A stretch of DNA of 64,000 nucleotides from CAYQPF01 sp964419225. GTDB lineage: Bacteria > Cloacimonadota > Cloacimonadia > Cloacimonadales > CAYQPF01. Positions 49,701-56,230 of the stretch are shown one piece after another (position 1 is the first letter of the stretch; each line of letters starts with the position of its first letter). A program made the position numbers and the translations under genes. The notes under the pieces were generated by a model. The model was not told the DNA's origin. It saw only the letters and a list, made by a program, of their open reading frames with translations, and did no database searches. Location of the stretch: positions 1 to 64,000 of the forward strand of contig CAYQPF010000007.1 of assembly GCA_964419225.1 (NCBI GenBank), read 5' to 3'.

Positions 49701-51039
49701 TATTGAAAGATGCATTCCCTTCCATGGCCCACAATTCTATATAATCATGCCCAGTAAAAAATTGGGGGTTTCCATCTTCATCAGGAGGAATAATTATTCC
49801 CACATACGGAGAAATACTATAGTATGGGGTCGGATAATCTCCTAGTTTATATAAACTCAAACCTCTGTTAACAGCAACTGTCGCTACTGATGTAAGATTA
49901 CTGAGAGTGATACTATACTGAGTATTAGCACTGGCTGTTGAGCCAGAACGTTTTAAGAACAAATACGCTCCATCTGTAAAATGATTGAAAACACTCAGAT
50001 CCGGCCCGCCATTCATAAAATCAGCATTCACACTGTCCAGCCAGACATCTATTGTACCAACCAATTCTGTATAGATCCCGTCAACATTGAAGTTTGTCCG
50101 ATGAATATCATTATATCCATCTCCTTCAGGGGCATTTGGTGAGAACGGATTCGGATAACTCGATATTATGTTGATTTCTGGAGGTGTTGTGTCCCTCAGT
50201 AACCCCGATGCAAATTCATATATTATTCCGGTTCCATCAATATTCAAAACAACTTTATACTTGCCGTCTGTAGTTAAACCACTGCCGTCATATACATAAT
50301 TGTTCCAGCCCGGATAACAATTATAAATCGTATGTGTAAAATAAGTGTTCATGCCATCATCGGACATCACAGTAAATACTATATTACATTGTTCACTTAC
50401 ATAAAAAGTAATGTTGGTTTCATCTTTCTGACCGTCTCCATCAGGGGAAAATGGATTCGGAGATATAGATGCATTTGTTATCGAGCCTATGACAATGATA
50501 TAATTCCCCTCTGATATTTGTGAGGGATTTTGACCTGTAACATAAGCAACAGCTTTGATCGTCATGGATGCATCTACCATCAACGGTCCTGTGTAAAGAT
50601 AGGAAGTCTGGTCAGGATCTGATCCATCTATAGTATAATATATATCAGCAGAAGGTGTAGTTGTGCTGAGTGTGACTTCCTGCGGTGAAGCATAAACACC
50701 TGGCAAAGGAGTAAATGACGGGGCATCAACCGTATTTGTGATGATATATGTCTGAGTAACGATCTGACTCGAAGTCCAACCAGTCTTAAAAGCCTTAGCA
50801 TTTACAGTTGTTGTTAAATTGATCTCCAATGGAATCGTATATCTTGGAGAATTTACTGTAGGATTCGTTCCATCCAAGGTATATCTGATCGTTGCTCCAA
50901 CGGTTGTTGTACTTATCTGCACTGTTGTCGGTACATTAAATGTTCCGCCGACCGGATTAAAAGTCGGATTAGCCACGGTATCCGCAAATAAAACAAACCA
51001 AATACTGCTCAATAAAATTAATAAAATAAACTTTTTCAT
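37768..51039 (-). CDS. Giant secreted Ig-like repeat protein (4,423 aa) with sorting tail
   Basis: A predicted surface or adhesin-like protein taking one fifth of the window. The signal peptide is MKKFILLILLSSIWFVLFA. Two chitobiase-C-terminal-like domains follow (~22-180; ATIRYTLDGTNPT, ADIYYTIDGSDPD). Three FlgD-Ig-like modules (PNPFSPDGDGQ, PNPFSPNAPEGDG, ISPANQDGQFD) extend to ~640. From there to ~4,130 there are dozens of Ig-like modules linked by FxYDTxxP, with recurring DGSDDGxYxV, FAPNxTxLY and DxAGN motifs. These form a six-module super-repeat of ~705 residues. The end has a fibronectin-III-like domain, a carboxypeptidase-regulatory-like domain and the sorting tail (NYPNPFNPTTIIKY...SGIYMYILK). 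It is read through without interruption. Function unknown; cell-cell or substrate attachment is plausible. Confidence 0.93.
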   Translation of the reverse strand: MKKFILLILLSSIWFVLFADTVANPTFNPVGGTFNVPTTVQISTTTVGATIRYTLDGTNPTVNSPRYTIPLEINLTTTVNAKAFKTGWTSSQIVTQTYIITNTVDAPSFTPLPGVYASPQEVTLSTTTPSADIYYTIDGSDPDQTSYLYTGPLMVDASMTIKAVAYVTGQNPSQISEGNYIIVIGSITNASISPNPFSPDGDGQKDETNITFYVSEQCNIVFTVMSDDGMNTYFTHTIYNCYPGWNNYVYDGSGLTTDGKYKVVLNIDGTGIIYEFASGLLRDTTPPEINIISSYPNPFSPNAPEGDGYNDIHRTNFNVDGIYTELVGTIDVWLDSVNADFMNGGPDLSVFNHFTDGAYLFLKRSGSTASANTQYSITLSNLTSVATVAVNRGLSLYKLGDYPTPYYSISPYVGIIIPPDEDGNPQFFTGHDYIELWAMEGNASFNMYNNDGTAFDLNSLYPMYFGNGSTQVKIGSPNYEEALPGVGMEDGRYIYRVIVTDGVGHESVESGELLVNNNPIQITGQSQINTISPANQDGQFDVAIIQYTVTEPSYITIKILDVLNNVVRVLQTAELNTTGGGYVIWDGKDTAGNFVSASSQADYFVEITAQDRFILEDMVSKHITLVVDNQVPIPPTLNPVVSDSIRVKDITISGITSEIDCNIIVKRVCNNVTTTFAPGNTPLYPGYFEFPVTLLDGLNSTYVQLKDNVGNLGTASNIIQIMVDTQAPEVASIVSPQSGEVFTTVNVPLKAVVTDFNGSGVANVSFNIFNGSKLLIPPIAATYNTAQNFWQADLVVPNNLPSMNLKLTLTAEDYMGNVSIDSTSVYFIYAKPGQTPKPTFVTSYPDSNSSISSITTDKVYVVIFDLKGILFNPVHSNIQLITPGNEIISHNQGATLEYTTLVDSTYKIGLALNNPLSTNGTDDGSYWLKYTATNTYYETITDSVLFKYDTTAPDTANFRVNTTQQMQLINEQYYYSQTINSLQFDLIDPVAGIDFAPNVTTFTLYNSSNQIISGQRAVIGNTLRFNLNTPLAANPQNSGLYRMLLRIEDQAGNIKAIEKTFNLITIQVPEIISQYPVNQSQINVLTNNQIGLVVLDRNGLGFDEELSSVVLQGAGTTYQNGMNAYLTFTEIPLPGMYNITLNLLYPLAVDGSDDGIYTVTVNLRDKLAQAVNSQITFKYDSIAPSVNNVWINNGSQLISILADSTLTTDISFVEVAMTDTLSHINFNSVKTKAALYKMDGTLIGGLKSIVNSNIRWTLNTLLTNTAENYGSYYITISAADSAGNIFNGRKYFTLNNQYAPSVVSMVPGNNTTIKVLTGNEVRVRVQNPTGSGTINPGNFLKNYLKLTSPLGTVYQHTQGAQQTITDLGSGIYDFVLTLDYAIPADGSEDGVYVLQIGSENSSGYSINNEYSFSFDTTAPQIDAKYLSYGDLLLEFNDGDILYNSVTGASVKFMDATSNLNWATTTVGIYHNSNLLPGVTTIYANQNKMIYTLNDTLNTEGTYYLAINAVDTAGNTLNRNIAFNINSFSGEFSTLLPGSNANVNTPVGSINLVLNYSGTEGINSSLSYVKLYHPDGDSVYHNHGAIQTLTNTGNQYSLTLQLNQPFSANGDDDGQYTVKALLKSNSGLNIPVNYQFVYDTQKPYYATLRMNNNDQLDYINDRSNAIMNKIRKAAKRTAGVNYYFTGTQINSIKTAYKELYRTPSTVVSGVDFSPLATKLYITNANNEIVQGNRTYDNGETITWTLSQPITVNGIYHIVFTATDKAGNLYTENLTFEKVTVSTPQIVNTYPIASTYLNSLSNNQVYLTVNDVNGLGLNSTLTNLLLTGPNNTYSNNANAAISIQGLAQTNYYQVGLTLNTQLDNNGADDGTYALNGVITDNLDQVTAHNFSFIYDTTTPVADTVFINNGTVTTVLASDQVTGNIRYVEVSFHDQLAGLNLTSTLSKVNLFKADGTLIPGAKVIIGNRIRWYLTALLDNIPVNYGNYYIAYQAMDNAGNELISRRDFSFTNANAPELVTIAPVNHAIIASLNPAEVTATIKSLSGTIDITNLFDNQMKLISPQGVTYANGQGAVLTLTDLGNNDYSFKLTLSYPLIQDGTQDGTYTVLLNTVNSGAYTLSSTTDFVYDTQLPLINTVKVGTTANMISLQDNDVVYNTINKIKVVVSDQTSGIQWNQSEIILRDMNQQIVPGELIITPSQQLLTFNLQNSLIINSSYTLTVKIKDMAGDSLATDYNFTTASFNGSIVTTQPLNGAFVKDAISQVGVAFTYTGSGSISNTLSWMKMYHPDGDSIYGGHGAIFGIEASGNQYNMGLQLNTALSAFGDDDGLYTVKLNIVTDNGNVIPYTFHFVYDTRIPYYDNLKFNDLDSLLVVGSRLMQTKNMKARTREDEYYFSDPITKISCNFRDSFTSTTDVVSGIDFAPNITKLYIQNSAGSLIDGYRVWNGTDKVDWVLNQPITQPGSYIIKVQAKDNAGNLLEKTITFQLIYPQYPQIVSHIPANASYVNNLLQNRVSVIVNDFNGLGLDQLNTDMLVTGGGNNYSNYNNADLQITSVGTNQYSVSLYFNQTLNNSPYTVVTRVIDRLGMQVSDTTYFSYDTIEPVIAHLFIQDTNNQTTVIDTISIFTTGIQSVEGSFNDILSHVDLISPLSKIQLYQSNGTLVPGNKVLDPANNKIRWVLTNALLNTPANYGAYYIDYTIVDSAGNILHSIKDFTLTDENSPVVQSIVPANNSILSSLTDDNIDLFFTNPNGTINLNDHQNNYLKLISPTAGSYYQGHNATQTITALGNETYRIRLHLTHPLPADGSEDGNYLVQVKISNSSGYSLLTDSNFNYDSQSPNVAYCLAGLPNSLQNIQNNAILYQPVTLVKVKLNELTSSINWDTATVGVYGENNTLIPGQQITYPNQDLMTWGLNDSLANYANYTVRINATDLAGNNLQEIINFSTNSFTGEFLTQTPVNASFINTPVEAVSLTFSYNGIDAIDPLTTRIYLVHPDTDSIYHEHGGTQFLTQNINNYELKLNLIIPLSQNGEDDGNYQVYAQIRTTTGLVIPYNFHFVYDTTHPYYTNILFNGTDSLLAISDRYRAKNKTRVTDRISNFYDNDISSLKVTFKDSYVNTNDIVSGIDFAPNISRLYLTSESGEIINGVRNWNGETVEWVLNETLTANATYKIMLQTADNAGNGLSYEIPFMKIQTSQPQIVSHIPAEGAYLNLLADDKISVTVQDNNALGLDLTNTSVVLNGGGLSYYNNQNAQLDVVPLGLNFYRLDWKLSNSSPDSLNDDKYQVITTVTDRLGISSQDTVSFVYDTQRPIGSNQLVGFAGSYSLPLVNNSVINDSLNFTSVRISDLLSGVDLTSSTNVIGIYNYQGVLLDGSQAVVGDTLKYVLTQYLHNDGTDDGAYYVQYRVTDRSGNSLGRKLNFNLINSNAPQLVSLTPQTGTTLQNLTPNEIVLQIHDSHQLDTNALNTWINVITPLNTVITDGSSGVMSIVNNGNGNWTVKLTILQDLTTNGAYAINYRVANTSGYFYSSQAVFMIDNQAPVVNNVILGLAHNNPSILHDNDIIYDAVTYIEANIADNSGLLFPADSTYIRLMDSGGNEIPGTMTYSSTTQKLKIQLTTPLNVIGQYYTVTLKATDPVGNVVSHELNFRMNAFNGNVLAIYPPNNAAMNISFTELYFKIRLFGNSSINQDESYIRLIHPDGSIIGDPNSNSNGYGAVQEITVADSIYQIKLRLNQALDAEGADDGEYMLSVNLLTSLNEQIPLISYFKYDRLIPSYSNLMINASTVGNALMKKQAELIRKFNKKLIQNNREIFTSRIDSVSVDFADLTTGVNFISSQTVVQLLDPRNNILSSTKTTHGNRVACLLTNPVLADGENDGTYKIKMKAIDYAGNVLNAVYEFQLISNIIPDLISYTPAYLPAYTNSLSPAAFSATFKDYFGLVNNPSMSYIRLVHPNGDVSSHPYGGDQTITGSDNNAVINFTLDGDLSTNGEDDGIYSVLIRATNTIQAQFDTTLVMIYDTVKPKADSIWVIGANQKMIAISDSSEVSEDIYGVRVRYSDLTAGLYYIPNITKVSLMNRYNEVIPGMLSYTSDFDVIWTLDAPIPAATFYDGTYYVNLTAGDKAGNGLLKNVPFTLFTLNGPVNLSFTFDAVYNAHLTWQHYTPQGLIKGNRARRVIEHERGLINYNIYRQVDNQAWVFAGTSSNTHFSESLKNEPDGVYKYKVIAIYTAGLSPEVLSDTLRMFRFVPVDITVTLSDNLTPDAVHLQMQGDDGIYNMIFDNNSDDTGIFHLTHVFMDYYHVLLEKDGYNTLDTTILVTNTNKTFHFVLQRDVTLAYVIPEINVLYQNYPNPFNPTTIIKYGIKEDSKVELTIYNIKGQKVKNLVNGNQKAGYHGIKWNGKDETGKDAASGIYMYILKVNGNTDKYVSKNKMLLLK
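39340..47840 (-). repeat. Four ~2.1-kb super-repeats inside the giant gene
   Basis: The landmark PxI(V/I)S/NxxP, followed by a DxNGLG-type motif, recurs with its Pro codon at 47835, 45696, 43578, 41472 and (degenerate, PDLISYTP) 39351. The spacings are 2139, 2118, 2106 and 2121 bp (713, 706, 702 and 707 codons). Each period holds six Ig-like modules in the same order, including one with a basic patch (for example AKNKTRVTDR or NMKARTRED) before the FAPN module. The copies are diverged at DNA level. Confidence 0.85.
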
Positions 51040-51075
51040 TTCACACCCCTATTCTAACACAACATTACTGTTTAA

Positions 51076-51103
51076 TAATTACTATTACAAGGTTTTTTGT
51101 CAA
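51076..51103 (-). promoter_or_regulatory. Candidate promoter of the giant gene
   Basis: TTGACA (51098-51103) then 16 bp to TAATTA (51076-51081), in the 183-bp divergent gap shared with the phosphomutase gene. Confidence 0.45.
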
Positions 51104-51222
51104 ACAAATTGTCAGTAATCCAAAGAAAAAGTCTGATTTAGGAGTTTTTAGAAAAATTACTTGCTTTTTTTTGGACTATCCTCATTAATTGCATTATTGA
51201 AAATAATATCCAGGAGGAGAGA

Positions 51223-52572
51223 ATGAACCAACAAATATTCAGACAATACGATATTCGAGGCATTGTTGACAAAGATCTTACAGACGAAACCGTTTACTTG
51301 TTAGGCAGAGGATATGGAACCTATCTGAAAGAAAGAAATTACTCAACAGTTGCTATCGGCGGAGATGCCAGATTAAGTACTCCCCGCTTCAAACAACAGT
51401 TTTCCCAAGGTCTCTTAGACTGTGGCTGTGATGTTACCGATACAGGTATCTTAGCAACCCCGTGCTTATACTTTGCTATACATGAATTAGGTACAGATGC
51501 AGGTGTAATGATCACCGGAAGCCACAATCCCCCGGAATACAACGGGTTCAAATTGAATCTCGGTCTTGCCAGCCTTTACGGTGATGAAATTCAAAAAGTA
51601 TGGAAAATTATCGACAAAGGTGATTTTATTAACGGCAAAGGTAAATTGATCTCTGTTAATTACATCATCGACAGATATAAAGACTATTTAGTCGCTAACA
51701 TTAAAATCGAAAGACCGGTTAAAGTAATTGTCGATGCAGGTAATGGTGCAGGTGGGCCTATTCTTCCCGATATTCTCAGAAGACTCGGTTGCGAAGTGGT
51801 CGAAATGTACTGTGAGATGGACGGTACTTTCCCCAATCATCATCCAGATCCCACAGTTATGGAATACATCCAGGATCTAATCCGTGAAGTAAAAAACACC
51901 GACGCTGAATTAGGTATTGGACTCGATGGTGATGCTGACAGAATAGGTGTTGTTGCTGAAAATGGTGTGCCCATTTATGGTGACCAGATTCTCAACATCT
52001 ACGCCAGAGATTTCCTTATTGATAACCCGGGAGAAAAAGTAGTTGGTGATGTTAAATGCTCCAAAACTCTGTACGATGATATCGCCAAACACGGCGGAGT
52101 GCCTATCATGTATATGACAGGACACTCACTCATAAAAAAGAAAATGAAAGAAGATAACATCAAACTCGGTGGTGAAATGAGCGGTCACATCGTTTTTGCT
52201 GACAGATTTCTTGGCTTTGATGATGCAATCTATGCCTCCTGCAGATTCCTGGAAATCGTAGCTAAAAGCAAATTAAAAGTCAGTGAAATGCTGGCAGATG
52301 AGCCTGTCATGTTCAATACTCCCGAACTTCGCTTCGACTGTGAAGAGGAAACCAAATTCTCAATTGTCGAAAAAGTAAGAGATTCTTTCATCAAAGAAGG
52401 CTATGAAGTTAATGGCATCGATGGTATGAGAGTCACTTTCCCGGATGGATGGGGTCTTGTCAGAGCTTCCAATACTCAGCCTGTACTGGTCTCCAGATTT
52501 GAAGCTGAAACCGAAGAAAACCTCATTAAATACAGAAAACTTGTCGAAGACAGAATCGCTTCTTTTAAATAA
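51223..52572 (+). CDS. Phosphomannomutase/phosphoglucomutase
   Basis: A 449-residue alpha-D-phosphohexomutase interconverting hexose 6- and 1-phosphates for nucleotide-sugar and LPS synthesis. The phosphoserine is S100 in TGSHNPPEYNG, the metal loop is D235-G-D-A-D-R, the sugar-specificity loop reads GEMSGHIVF, and the phosphate-binding loop RASNTQPVLVSRFEAE lies near the C-terminus. The GEMSGH form is typical of enzymes using both glucose and mannose (AlgC/ManB-like). AGGAGGAGA precedes the ATG. A TTGCTT-17-ATTAAT promoter-like pair lies upstream, and a strong terminator follows. Confidence 0.95.
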   Translation: MNQQIFRQYDIRGIVDKDLTDETVYLLGRGYGTYLKERNYSTVAIGGDARLSTPRFKQQFSQGLLDCGCDVTDTGILATPCLYFAIHELGTDAGVMITGSHNPPEYNGFKLNLGLASLYGDEIQKVWKIIDKGDFINGKGKLISVNYIIDRYKDYLVANIKIERPVKVIVDAGNGAGGPILPDILRRLGCEVVEMYCEMDGTFPNHHPDPTVMEYIQDLIREVKNTDAELGIGLDGDADRIGVVAENGVPIYGDQILNIYARDFLIDNPGEKVVGDVKCSKTLYDDIAKHGGVPIMYMTGHSLIKKKMKEDNIKLGGEMSGHIVFADRFLGFDDAIYASCRFLEIVAKSKLKVSEMLADEPVMFNTPELRFDCEEETKFSIVEKVRDSFIKEGYEVNGIDGMRVTFPDGWGLVRASNTQPVLVSRFEAETEENLIKYRKLVEDRIASFK

Positions 52573-52591
52573 TTGATTCTCTCAACATAAC

Positions 52592-52619
52592 AAAAACGGC
52601 TCGAAAGAGCCGTTTTTTT
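52592..52619 (+). terminator. Bidirectional terminator between phosphomutase and sigma factor
   Basis: Stem ACGGCTC / GAGCCGT (52596-52602, 52607-52613) with a GAAA loop, flanked by five A on the left and seven T on the right. It could therefore stop both convergent transcripts. Confidence 0.9.
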
Positions 52620-52645
52620 ATTAATAATTTATAATTGATAATTAT

Positions 52646-53401
52646 CTAAATGTCCTTCAACAGATTTCTCAATTTGAACAGTGCTGATGAATGCATCTGG
52701 GATACTCTTGATTCGGATACACCTAAAACCAGACCGATCTCCTTCAAATTTAAATCTTCATAATAATATAAAGATATCACCAATTTTTCTTTTTCAGGTA
52801 ACTGACTGATAGACTCGATGATTTTCTTCTTGGTCCGAACCCTGATCTTCTTCTGCTCATAACTGAGTTCACCATCATCGCTAATGACATCCTTGATCTT
52901 CAACTGCGAACTATCATCCCCTACTACAACCTCTGACTCCAGAGAATGGAGGAATAAAGGTCCCAGATTATCTGTAAGATGATAATATTCTTCTACAGAA
53001 ATCTCCAATTCATCTGCAATTTCCTGATCCGAAGGCATTCTGCCCAATTGATTAAATAATGAATGGATAGCAGAATCCAATCTCTTTGCCTTTTGCCTTA
53101 CAGATCTTGGCACCCAGTCAATCCGTCTGATTTCATCGATAATGGATCCCCTGATCCGGATAGATGCAAAAGTATTAAACTCTGTGCCTTTCTCTAAATC
53201 AAATCTTTCGATCGCATCCAGCAAGCCCATCACTCCTGCACTATAAAGCTCGTCTTTATCAATGCCTTTGGAAGTAAAAATAAACAACTTGTTCGCTAAA
53301 TAATGCACCAACGGCAGATATTTTTCCACAAGCTTTTCCAATATTTCCCTGCGGCCTGTCTTTTTTAACAGTTCCCAGAGCTTTCTTTCTTCAACTTCCA
53401 T
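52646..53401 (-). CDS. FliA/WhiG-type alternative sigma factor
   Basis: A 251-residue group 3 sigma factor of RNA polymerase. Region 2 (~25-95) includes the conserved DELYSAGVMGLLDAIERFD and FNTFASIRIRGSIIDEIRRIDW. Region 3 (VPRSVRQKAKRLDSAI) and region 4 (LPEKEKLVISLYYYEDLNLKEIG, then SESRVSQMHSSAL as the -35-binding helix) are intact. Members of this family drive flagellar, sporulation or surface-structure genes. No flagellar gene is in the window, so the regulon is open; pili or the secreted proteins are possible. GGAGA precedes the ATG. Confidence 0.93.
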   Translation of the reverse strand: MEVEERKLWELLKKTGRREILEKLVEKYLPLVHYLANKLFIFTSKGIDKDELYSAGVMGLLDAIERFDLEKGTEFNTFASIRIRGSIIDEIRRIDWVPRSVRQKAKRLDSAIHSLFNQLGRMPSDQEIADELEISVEEYYHLTDNLGPLFLHSLESEVVVGDDSSQLKIKDVISDDGELSYEQKKIRVRTKKKIIESISQLPEKEKLVISLYYYEDLNLKEIGLVLGVSESRVSQMHSSALFKLRNLLKDI

Positions 53402-53583
53402 ATTCTCTCCTTTAGAGCATGAAATAGACTAAGATTTTTAACCTGTAAATGTCAAGAATTTATTTAGCCTGCCACTGCAAAAACTATGTAGTAACATATT
53501 TTTTACAGTTTTCCGTTAAAAATGTTTGCCATTAAGACTATTTACAAACTACTGCTAAAGTATTACATGCCAGACATATAGTT

Positions 53584-53625
53584 TCCTCTCCCTGGTCAGG
53601 GAGAGGATTAAGATGAGGGTGGAAG
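53584..53625. repeat. Intergenic palindromic element A
   Basis: A perfect 11-bp inverted repeat TCCTCTCCCTG-GT-CAGGGAGAGGA is followed by TTAAGATGAGGGTGGAAG. The arrangement (pyrimidine arm, purine arm, then G-rich RATGAGGG) matches elements B, C and D in this window. Confidence 0.7.
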
Positions 53626-53689
53626 CAGTACTTTTCCTGCTTCTTTCTCCTCTTTTTTATAGTTTAAACAACAGTCCGATAAAATTGCC

Positions 53690-54883
53690 TTATCTCTCAA
53701 ATAAAGAGGCAATTCCCATTCCGCCACCAATGCAAAGTGCAGCTAAACCTTTCTTTTTGTCCTGCTTCACCATTTCATGCAAAAGAGTTACAATTATTCT
53801 TGTTCCGCTGGCACCGATTGGATGCCCAATGGAAATAGCTCCGCCATTTATATTAACAATATCTGGATTAAGCTTGCCAACTTCCTTTTCCAAACCTTTC
53901 ATCACTGCTAAAGATTGGGCTGCAAAAGCTTCGTTCAATTCAGCAATCTCTACATCTTCAAGCTTCCACTCCGCTTTTATTAAAGCTTTCTTGATCGCCG
54001 GTACAGGCCCGTAACCCATGATCGCAGGATCAACACCTGCAGATGCATAAGCTTTAATATATGCCAAAGGTGTAAGATTCAATTCTTTTGCCTTATCTTC
54101 ACTCATCAACATCACAAAAGCCGCACCGTCATTTATACCTGAAGCATTGGCAGCTGTAACTACCCCGTCATTCTTAAAGGCAGGTCTCAATTTCCCGAGA
54201 CTCTCTGCTGTCACACCTTTTCTGGGAAATTCATCCTGACTGATTACAATAGGATCTCCCTTTCTTTGAGGAATAACTATCGGTACGATCTCATTCTCAA
54301 ATTTTCCACTACCCATTGCTGCCTCAACTTTATTCTGACTATATGCCGAGAATTTGTCCAAATCTTCTCTGGTCAAAGCAAATTGCTCTGCTAAGTTCTC
54401 AGCCGTGATTCCCATGTGATAATTATTATATACATCCCACAATCCGTCTTTGATCATAGTATCAACCAGACTCTTATCCCCCATTCTGCAGCCCCATCTT
54501 GCCTCAGGTGCTATATAGGGAGAATTTGTCATACTCTCAATACCACCGGCAATAATTACATCAGCTTCACCGGAGGCAATCATGGACGCACCCAAAGTTA
54601 TCGTTTTCATGCCTGACCCGCAAACCTTGTTCACTGTAAATGCAGGTACAAAATCAGGGATCCCGGCTCCTAAAACTACCTGACGTGCTACATTCTGACC
54701 CAATCCTGCACTTAGTACATTACCGACAATTACTTCATCAATCTTATCAGGTGAAACACCTGTCTCAGCTAAAATTGCCTTAACAACAGTTACTCCCAAC
54801 TGAACTGCACTAAAATCTTTCAATACTCCCCCAAAACTTCCGATGGGAGTTCTCTTTGCAGATACTACTACGACTCTTTTCAT
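53690..54883 (-). CDS. Acetyl-CoA C-acetyltransferase (thiolase)
   Basis: A 397-residue thiolase that condenses two acetyl-CoA to acetoacetyl-CoA or runs the reverse cleavage. The acyl-accepting nucleophile is C88 (NKVCGSGMKT). GGAISIGHPIGASG carries the catalytic His and CIGGGMGIA the second Cys. The start at 54883 is chosen because AAAGGAG lies upstream and MKRVVVVSAKRTPIG is the usual N-terminus. A longer frame to 55030 simply translates palindromic filler. It probably serves butyrate/acetoacetate-type fermentation or degradation of fatty or amino acids; no partner enzyme adjoins it. Confidence 0.95.
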   Translation of the reverse strand: MKRVVVVSAKRTPIGSFGGVLKDFSAVQLGVTVVKAILAETGVSPDKIDEVIVGNVLSAGLGQNVARQVVLGAGIPDFVPAFTVNKVCGSGMKTITLGASMIASGEADVIIAGGIESMTNSPYIAPEARWGCRMGDKSLVDTMIKDGLWDVYNNYHMGITAENLAEQFALTREDLDKFSAYSQNKVEAAMGSGKFENEIVPIVIPQRKGDPIVISQDEFPRKGVTAESLGKLRPAFKNDGVVTAANASGINDGAAFVMLMSEDKAKELNLTPLAYIKAYASAGVDPAIMGYGPVPAIKKALIKAEWKLEDVEIAELNEAFAAQSLAVMKGLEKEVGKLNPDIVNINGGAISIGHPIGASGTRIIVTLLHEMVKQDKKKGLAALCIGGGMGIASLFER

Positions 54884-54930
54884 AATCATCTCCTTTATTT
54901 TATTTATTTCTTTATTTTCCTTATTTGTTT

Positions 54931-54990
54931 CCCCCCTTCCCTTAATAAAAGGGAAGGGATGGGGATGGGTTGTCTCATCTCCCTTTGACC
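54931..54990. repeat. Intergenic palindromic element B
   Basis: Inverted repeat CCCTTCCCTT / AAGGGAAGGG (54934-54943, 54949-54958), then ATGGGGATGGGTTGTCTCAT. It lies upstream of the thiolase start and belongs to the A-D family. Confidence 0.7.
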
Positions 54991-55074
54991 CCTGGCAACT
55001 GTTCTTTCCCGCCTGTGTTAGTCCTTGCAAGTCCGTATTCCCGACGTTCCTGGCTTGGATTGTCTCATTTCACT

Positions 55075-55145
55075 CCCCTCTCTTTGCAAGAGAGGGGGTC
55101 GGGGGTGAGTTATCTTCCCATCTGCCCACTGCCTATTGCACACTG
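55075..55145. repeat. Intergenic palindromic element C
   Basis: Inverted repeat CCCCTCTCTT-TGC-AAGAGAGGGG (55075-55097), then GTCGGGGGTGAGTTATCTTC and a tail reading CATCTGCCCACTGCCTATTG. The tail closely matches that of element D at 62304-62352. The element reaches the last codons of the Hsp33 gene. Confidence 0.75.
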
Positions 55146-56017
55146 CCCACTAATCCCCTTATTTCTTCCACACTGAATTCATAAGTTGAATTACAAAAAT
55201 GGCAATAAGTCGGCACAGGCTTTCCCTCTGAGATCATGTCTTCCAATTCCGCTTTGCCCAATAACTTTAAGCCCGAGGAGAACCTTTCTTTGGAACAATC
55301 ACAGGCATAATTTACAGGTGAAATACCTGCCACTTCTGATTGAATATCTTTCAAAAGAATATTCTGGACTATTTCTTCTATTGACTTTCCCATGTCCATG
55401 ACATCAGATAAGTTGGGAAACCGGGCAATCCGCTTTTCCAATAAAGAGACAGTCTCTTCACTTGAATCAGGCAGCAACTGCAGTAATACTCCGCCGGCAC
55501 TGCGGACACTGCCGTCAGGATTGATCAAAATGCCCAGATTAATTGCTGTCGGAATCTGCTCAGAATAAACATAATAATATGCCAGATCTTCTCCAATTTC
55601 ACCTGAAACCAAATCTATCGTTCCGATATAGGGAGCTTTTAAATGGATGTCTTTAATAACTGTCAGTGTTCCGACTCCGATTCCCTGCTTTAAAGCGAAT
55701 GTCTTTGTCTCCAGGTTTAAACCTGTTTCCACTTCCGGATGTTTAACATATCCTTTGACTTTTCCCGGTGAACGAACTGTTACCAATCCTCCTGCTAATG
55801 GCCCATTCCCTTCAATTTTCAAGGTAAGAGAATCATTTTTAGTCTTCAGATCATTGCTCATTAACAGTGCACCGGCAATCATTCTACCCAGCAACACAGC
55901 GTTTGTTATCGATAGATGATGCGTTTCTACAGCATAGCGTACAGTCTCTGTACAATCCACTGCAAAAAACCTGATCTTACTATCCAGTGCCATTCCTCTT
56001 ATTAATCTGTCAGCCAT
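55133..56017 (-). CDS. hslO: Redox-regulated chaperone Hsp33
   Basis: A 294-residue heat-shock holdase activated by oxidation. The N-terminal substrate-binding domain carries SITNAVLLGRMIAGALLMSN and the Gly-rich GNGPLAGGLVTV. The C-terminal redox switch has the four zinc-binding cysteines in the canonical order CxC (ACDCSKERF) and CxxC (YCHFCNSTY). Length matches the family. AGGTGG lies just before the ATG. The last three or so codons run into repeat-like sequence (element C), so the extreme C-terminus may be recently altered. Confidence 0.96.
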   Translation of the reverse strand: MADRLIRGMALDSKIRFFAVDCTETVRYAVETHHLSITNAVLLGRMIAGALLMSNDLKTKNDSLTLKIEGNGPLAGGLVTVRSPGKVKGYVKHPEVETGLNLETKTFALKQGIGVGTLTVIKDIHLKAPYIGTIDLVSGEIGEDLAYYYVYSEQIPTAINLGILINPDGSVRSAGGVLLQLLPDSSEETVSLLEKRIARFPNLSDVMDMGKSIEEIVQNILLKDIQSEVAGISPVNYACDCSKERFSSGLKLLGKAELEDMISEGKPVPTYCHFCNSTYEFSVEEIRGLVGSVQ

Positions 56018-56230
56018 TTTCCACCTGTCTTTTTTATCAGCAAAATGATATTATCCCTAAAAATGGCAAGTAAATTTTTCAGCTTGTAATTTGTTGACAG
56101 TCTCAATACCTTTTTTAAACTCGAAATAAATTGGATTAGATATTTTTAATGCAGGTATTTAAAAACATACACCAAGGAATTATATATACTGGTCCTCAAA
56201 AAAAAAGTCACAAACACTTGTGGAGGAGTT

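Noticed and set aside
53690..55030. Longer thiolase frame starting at 55030
   Set aside because: The extra 49 residues translate palindromic element B and its flank. The ATG at 54883 has AAAGGAG and the normal thiolase N-terminus.
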